From Candidatus Aminicenantota bacterium (GTDB lineage: Bacteria; Acidobacteriota; Aminicenantia; Aminicenantales; Aminicenantaceae), in assembly GCA_016926925.1 (NCBI GenBank), contig JAFGNQ010000286.1:1-7867 (forward strand): a stretch of DNA of 7,867 nt, in the 5' to 3' direction. Below are positions 5,751-7,867 of the stretch, piece after piece. The notes beneath the pieces were generated by a model that saw only the letters and a program-made list of their open reading frames with translations, was not told the origin of the DNA and searched no databases. How positions within the stretch are numbered: position 1 is the stretch's first letter; each line of letters begins with the position of its first letter. The translations under genes were made by a program, and so were the position numbers.

Positions 5751-7580
5751 ATGAACGATTCGAATATTCATAATGAGGATGCATACGCTGCTTTCGCTCA
5801 AGAGCTTCAAACCGTCCTCAAAGGGCCGAACGTCAAGAGCGTCGACCTCAAATGGCTGGAGCCCAGAGCCAGATCCGTAGGTATCAAAACGATGTACGGT
5901 TCCTACGGCTGGCGTTCCGCCATTTCCAGCAGGATAGCACCTAAGACGGTTTATCTCGGGAGTGAAAGCGTCAGGCATCCCCATCCAACACCCGAGCAGC
6001 AAAACCTGATAGCATCAGCACCGGAAGAATTGAAAAAGGTGCTTCATTTGTTAAGGGCTCTTCCTATTTTCCACATCCGAAGACAAATGGGAGAAAACGA
6101 TTCTTTCAATCCGGTCTGCGACCTCTACCTTTCTGAAGCCGATCTTATCAACTACCGCTTAGGTTACATGTGGGGGAAAACCATGTTCAAACCGAGCCGG
6201 CGGCAGGGGCCGGAGTTCACGATGATCCATATACCTGAGGAACATCCTCTGCGTCAACAGGTTTTGGTTATTCCGGAGCACAACATCAACATTGCCCTCG
6301 GAACGGATTATATGGGAGAGGACAAGAAGGGCTTCCTCCGTCAAGCCATGTGGACAGCGGATAAAAAAGGCATGCTGGGACTGCATGCCGGCACAAAAAT
6401 CGTCACCGTACGGGATGCTGGGGACCAACGCAAAACATTCGGTGTGTTTCTTTTCGGTTTGACCGCAACCGGAAAGTCGACCTGGTCCTGTCACCCTTTA
6501 GGACTCGACCATTCACGCGGTGAAAGGACTCTGGTGACCCAAGACGATATATGTTTCCTTCGGCGGGATGGCTCGGCTTTGGGAACAGAGAACGGCTTCT
6601 TCGTTAAGACGGATGTGGAAAAGGAATACCAGGAAGCTATGTACAACGCTTTGATAGACAAGAGCGCTCTCTATGAGAATGTCATGATCAAATCGAACGG
6701 AGATGTAGATTTTCTCGACGAGAGCCTCACGGCCAATGGCAGGGCCGTTATCGACCGGACAAAACTTCGCATCCGCATCAAAGGCAAAATGGTCGATATT
6801 TTCTCCAAATCCGTCAATCTCCCCTCGTTAGAGGAGCTGGATGGTCTTCTGTTTGCCTTTATCACCCGTAGAAACACAATCATGCCCTTCTCACAAGAAC
6901 TCACCCCGGAGCAGGCTGTCCTGGCCTATCTTTGGGGAGAAAGCACCCATAGCTACGCCAGCCAGCCTCTCAAAGCGGGCGAATCGGTGCGGATTGTTGG
7001 AACCGACCCCTTTATCATCGGCTCCCGGGCAAAAAAAGTGAATCAATTTTACGACATTATTATGACTCTCGTCAGCAATTACCCCGGAAAAGTCAAATTC
7101 ATGCAGTACAACACAGGAGGCCTGGGAGAAATCATCGAGACGCAGAAAGAAAATGGAGCGTCGAAAAAAAGACTCATACGTAAAGTGAACCGTGTTCCGA
7201 TCAGCCTTATGGCACAAATCCAGAGAGGCGACTTGAGGAACACCAACCATTATGAAAAAGGTCTTCTCGGAACCAAGGAGATCAGGAAGACCGAAGGGCA
7301 GAGTTTGGATGAATGGGGCATCCAAAGACTGTATTCCGACGAACAAATTCAGGCCTACATTCATGACCTCGTTGAGGGACGGAGAGTCTATACGGAAGAG
7401 ATTTCAAAGGAAGGACTGCGGAACGAAGTCATTGCCGCGGCGGAGCGATCCTTCCGAATCGATAAAAAAGGAAAAAAGGAAAAGACGGAAGATACGGAAA
7501 TCCTCGAAGAGGAAAAGATTTTTGATATTCCTGAGTTCAAATCAAGGCCGCGTCGTTCCGGATTCCGGCGGCGTTATTAG
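5751..7580 (+). CDS. Divergent ATP-type phosphoenolpyruvate carboxykinase
   Basis: Expected reaction: oxaloacetate + ATP to PEP + CO2 + ADP, reversible, in the cytoplasm. Landmarks line up with the ATP-PEPCK family: TDYMGEDKKG (Y187, K192, K193, substrate/Mn site) and LHAGTK (H212). The kinase-1a P-loop is GLTATGKST (236-244, K242), the kinase-2 acidic pair is TQDDICF (D265, D266), and ENGFFVKT follows. ANGRAVID carries R331, close to the position of the catalytic Arg of the E. coli enzyme. R55 in GWRSAIS is a possible stand-in for the oxaloacetate-binding Arg. It is unusual in length (609 residues against about 540). The usual NTGWNGTGKR nucleotide-site segment is replaced by NTGGLGEII and a Lys/Arg-rich stretch, and a Lys/Glu-rich tail ends in SRPRRSGFRRRY. 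It lies 34 bases after the fusion gene, with a weak AGGT ribosome binding site (5738-5741). The shared oxaloacetate supports a joint pathway. The family call is good; nucleotide preference and true substrate are less sure, so no symbol is given. Confidence 0.85.
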   Translation: MNDSNIHNEDAYAAFAQELQTVLKGPNVKSVDLKWLEPRARSVGIKTMYGSYGWRSAISSRIAPKTVYLGSESVRHPHPTPEQQNLIASAPEELKKVLHLLRALPIFHIRRQMGENDSFNPVCDLYLSEADLINYRLGYMWGKTMFKPSRRQGPEFTMIHIPEEHPLRQQVLVIPEHNINIALGTDYMGEDKKGFLRQAMWTADKKGMLGLHAGTKIVTVRDAGDQRKTFGVFLFGLTATGKSTWSCHPLGLDHSRGERTLVTQDDICFLRRDGSALGTENGFFVKTDVEKEYQEAMYNALIDKSALYENVMIKSNGDVDFLDESLTANGRAVIDRTKLRIRIKGKMVDIFSKSVNLPSLEELDGLLFAFITRRNTIMPFSQELTPEQAVLAYLWGESTHSYASQPLKAGESVRIVGTDPFIIGSRAKKVNQFYDIIMTLVSNYPGKVKFMQYNTGGLGEIIETQKENGASKKRLIRKVNRVPISLMAQIQRGDLRNTNHYEKGLLGTKEIRKTEGQSLDEWGIQRLYSDEQIQAYIHDLVEGRRVYTEEISKEGLRNEVIAAAERSFRIDKKGKKEKTEDTEILEEEKIFDIPEFKSRPRRSGFRRRY

Positions 7581-7867
7581 GTTTCCGCTAAACCGGTGCG
7601 CCTCTCGATTTCTTCGGCTAAAATGTGAAGCAGAAACAGGTGCACCTCTTGAATGAGAGGGGTATGCTTTGAAGGCACATTCAGACAACAATCCGCCATC
7701 GCTCCGATTTTTCCTCCTCCATCTCCAGTGAGCACAGCGGTCATCAGGCATTTTTCCTTGGCCTTTTGGATGGCTTTAATGACATTGGCGGAATTTCCAC
7801 TTGTGGTAATCCCCAAAACGACATCCCCTCTCGTTCCCAATGCCTCAACCTGACGGCTGAACACGTC
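7577..7867 (-). CDS. gmhA: Phosphoheptose isomerase (GmhA-type SIS domain), C-terminal part
   Basis: Only the last 96 codons are inside the window; the 5' part lies beyond base 7867. The reading enters as DVFSRQVEALG, continues through GDVVLGITTSGNSANVIKAI (the SIS sugar-phosphate-binding TSGNS loop) and LTGDGGGKIGAMAD, and ends with IQEVHLFLLHILAEEIE. The Gln and the second His of the last segment match the catalytic/metal residues of GmhA. The enzyme turns sedoheptulose 7-phosphate into D-glycero-D-manno-heptose 7-phosphate, the first step to ADP- or GDP-heptose for LPS core or glycans. The stop codon TAA (complement of 7577-7579) overlaps the stop of the convergent carboxykinase gene. DiaA-like SIS proteins are the main alternative, but the match across the whole segment favours GmhA. 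Confidence 0.85.
   Translation of the reverse strand, partial: DVFSRQVEALGTRGDVVLGITTSGNSANVIKAIQKAKEKCLMTAVLTGDGGGKIGAMADCCLNVPSKHTPLIQEVHLFLLHILAEEIERRTGLAET

Noticed and set aside
7542..7867. Other open frames on both strands over the right end (7542-7751 -, 7653-7853 +)
   Set aside because: They overlap the clear GmhA-type reading on the - strand and show no family features.

Overview
The window reads as a bacterial chromosome segment of roughly balanced base composition, densely packed with genes. There are no mobile-element, phage, CRISPR, rRNA or tRNA signals. Four complete genes plus the central part of the layout lie on the + strand, and one partial gene enters from the right on the - strand. 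A gmhA-like gene and a UDP-glucuronate decarboxylase gene both point to a cell that makes heptose- and pentose-containing surface glycans, which fits a Gram-negative-type bacterium. The phylum cannot be fixed from the sequence alone. An uncultured anaerobic lineage is a guess, based only on the metabolic gene content.

Layout: (1) bases 1-47 are the tail of something upstream plus the leader of the first gene. (2) 48-791 is RNase PH (rph). (3) 841-1779 is a UDP-xylose synthase type UDP-glucuronate decarboxylase, probably co-transcribed with rph. (4) 1780-1928 is a 149-base intergenic region with two overlapping sigma70-like promoter candidates and a strong ribosome binding site. (5) 1929-3335 is a FloT/YuaG-type flotillin. 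(6) 3359-5716 is a 785-residue fusion of a class I aspartate-type aminotransferase with an HprK/PEPCK-like P-loop domain that carries a six-cysteine cluster. (7) 5751-7580 is a divergent ATP-type phosphoenolpyruvate carboxykinase with a long charged C-terminal tail. (8) 7577-7867 (- strand) is the C-terminal part of a GmhA-type phosphoheptose isomerase, whose stop codon overlaps that of the carboxykinase gene.

The flotillin, fusion and carboxykinase genes are tightly spaced (23 and 34 bases) and look like one operon driven from the 1780-1928 region. The aminotransferase makes or consumes oxaloacetate and the carboxykinase interconverts oxaloacetate and PEP, so the two together would link aspartate/glutamate to PEP. 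The extra domain belongs to the same P-loop superfamily as PEPCK and HPr kinase. It is the most unusual part of the window: it could regulate the pair, act as a kinase on an unknown partner, or bind a metal. This is inference from architecture and neighbourhood only.
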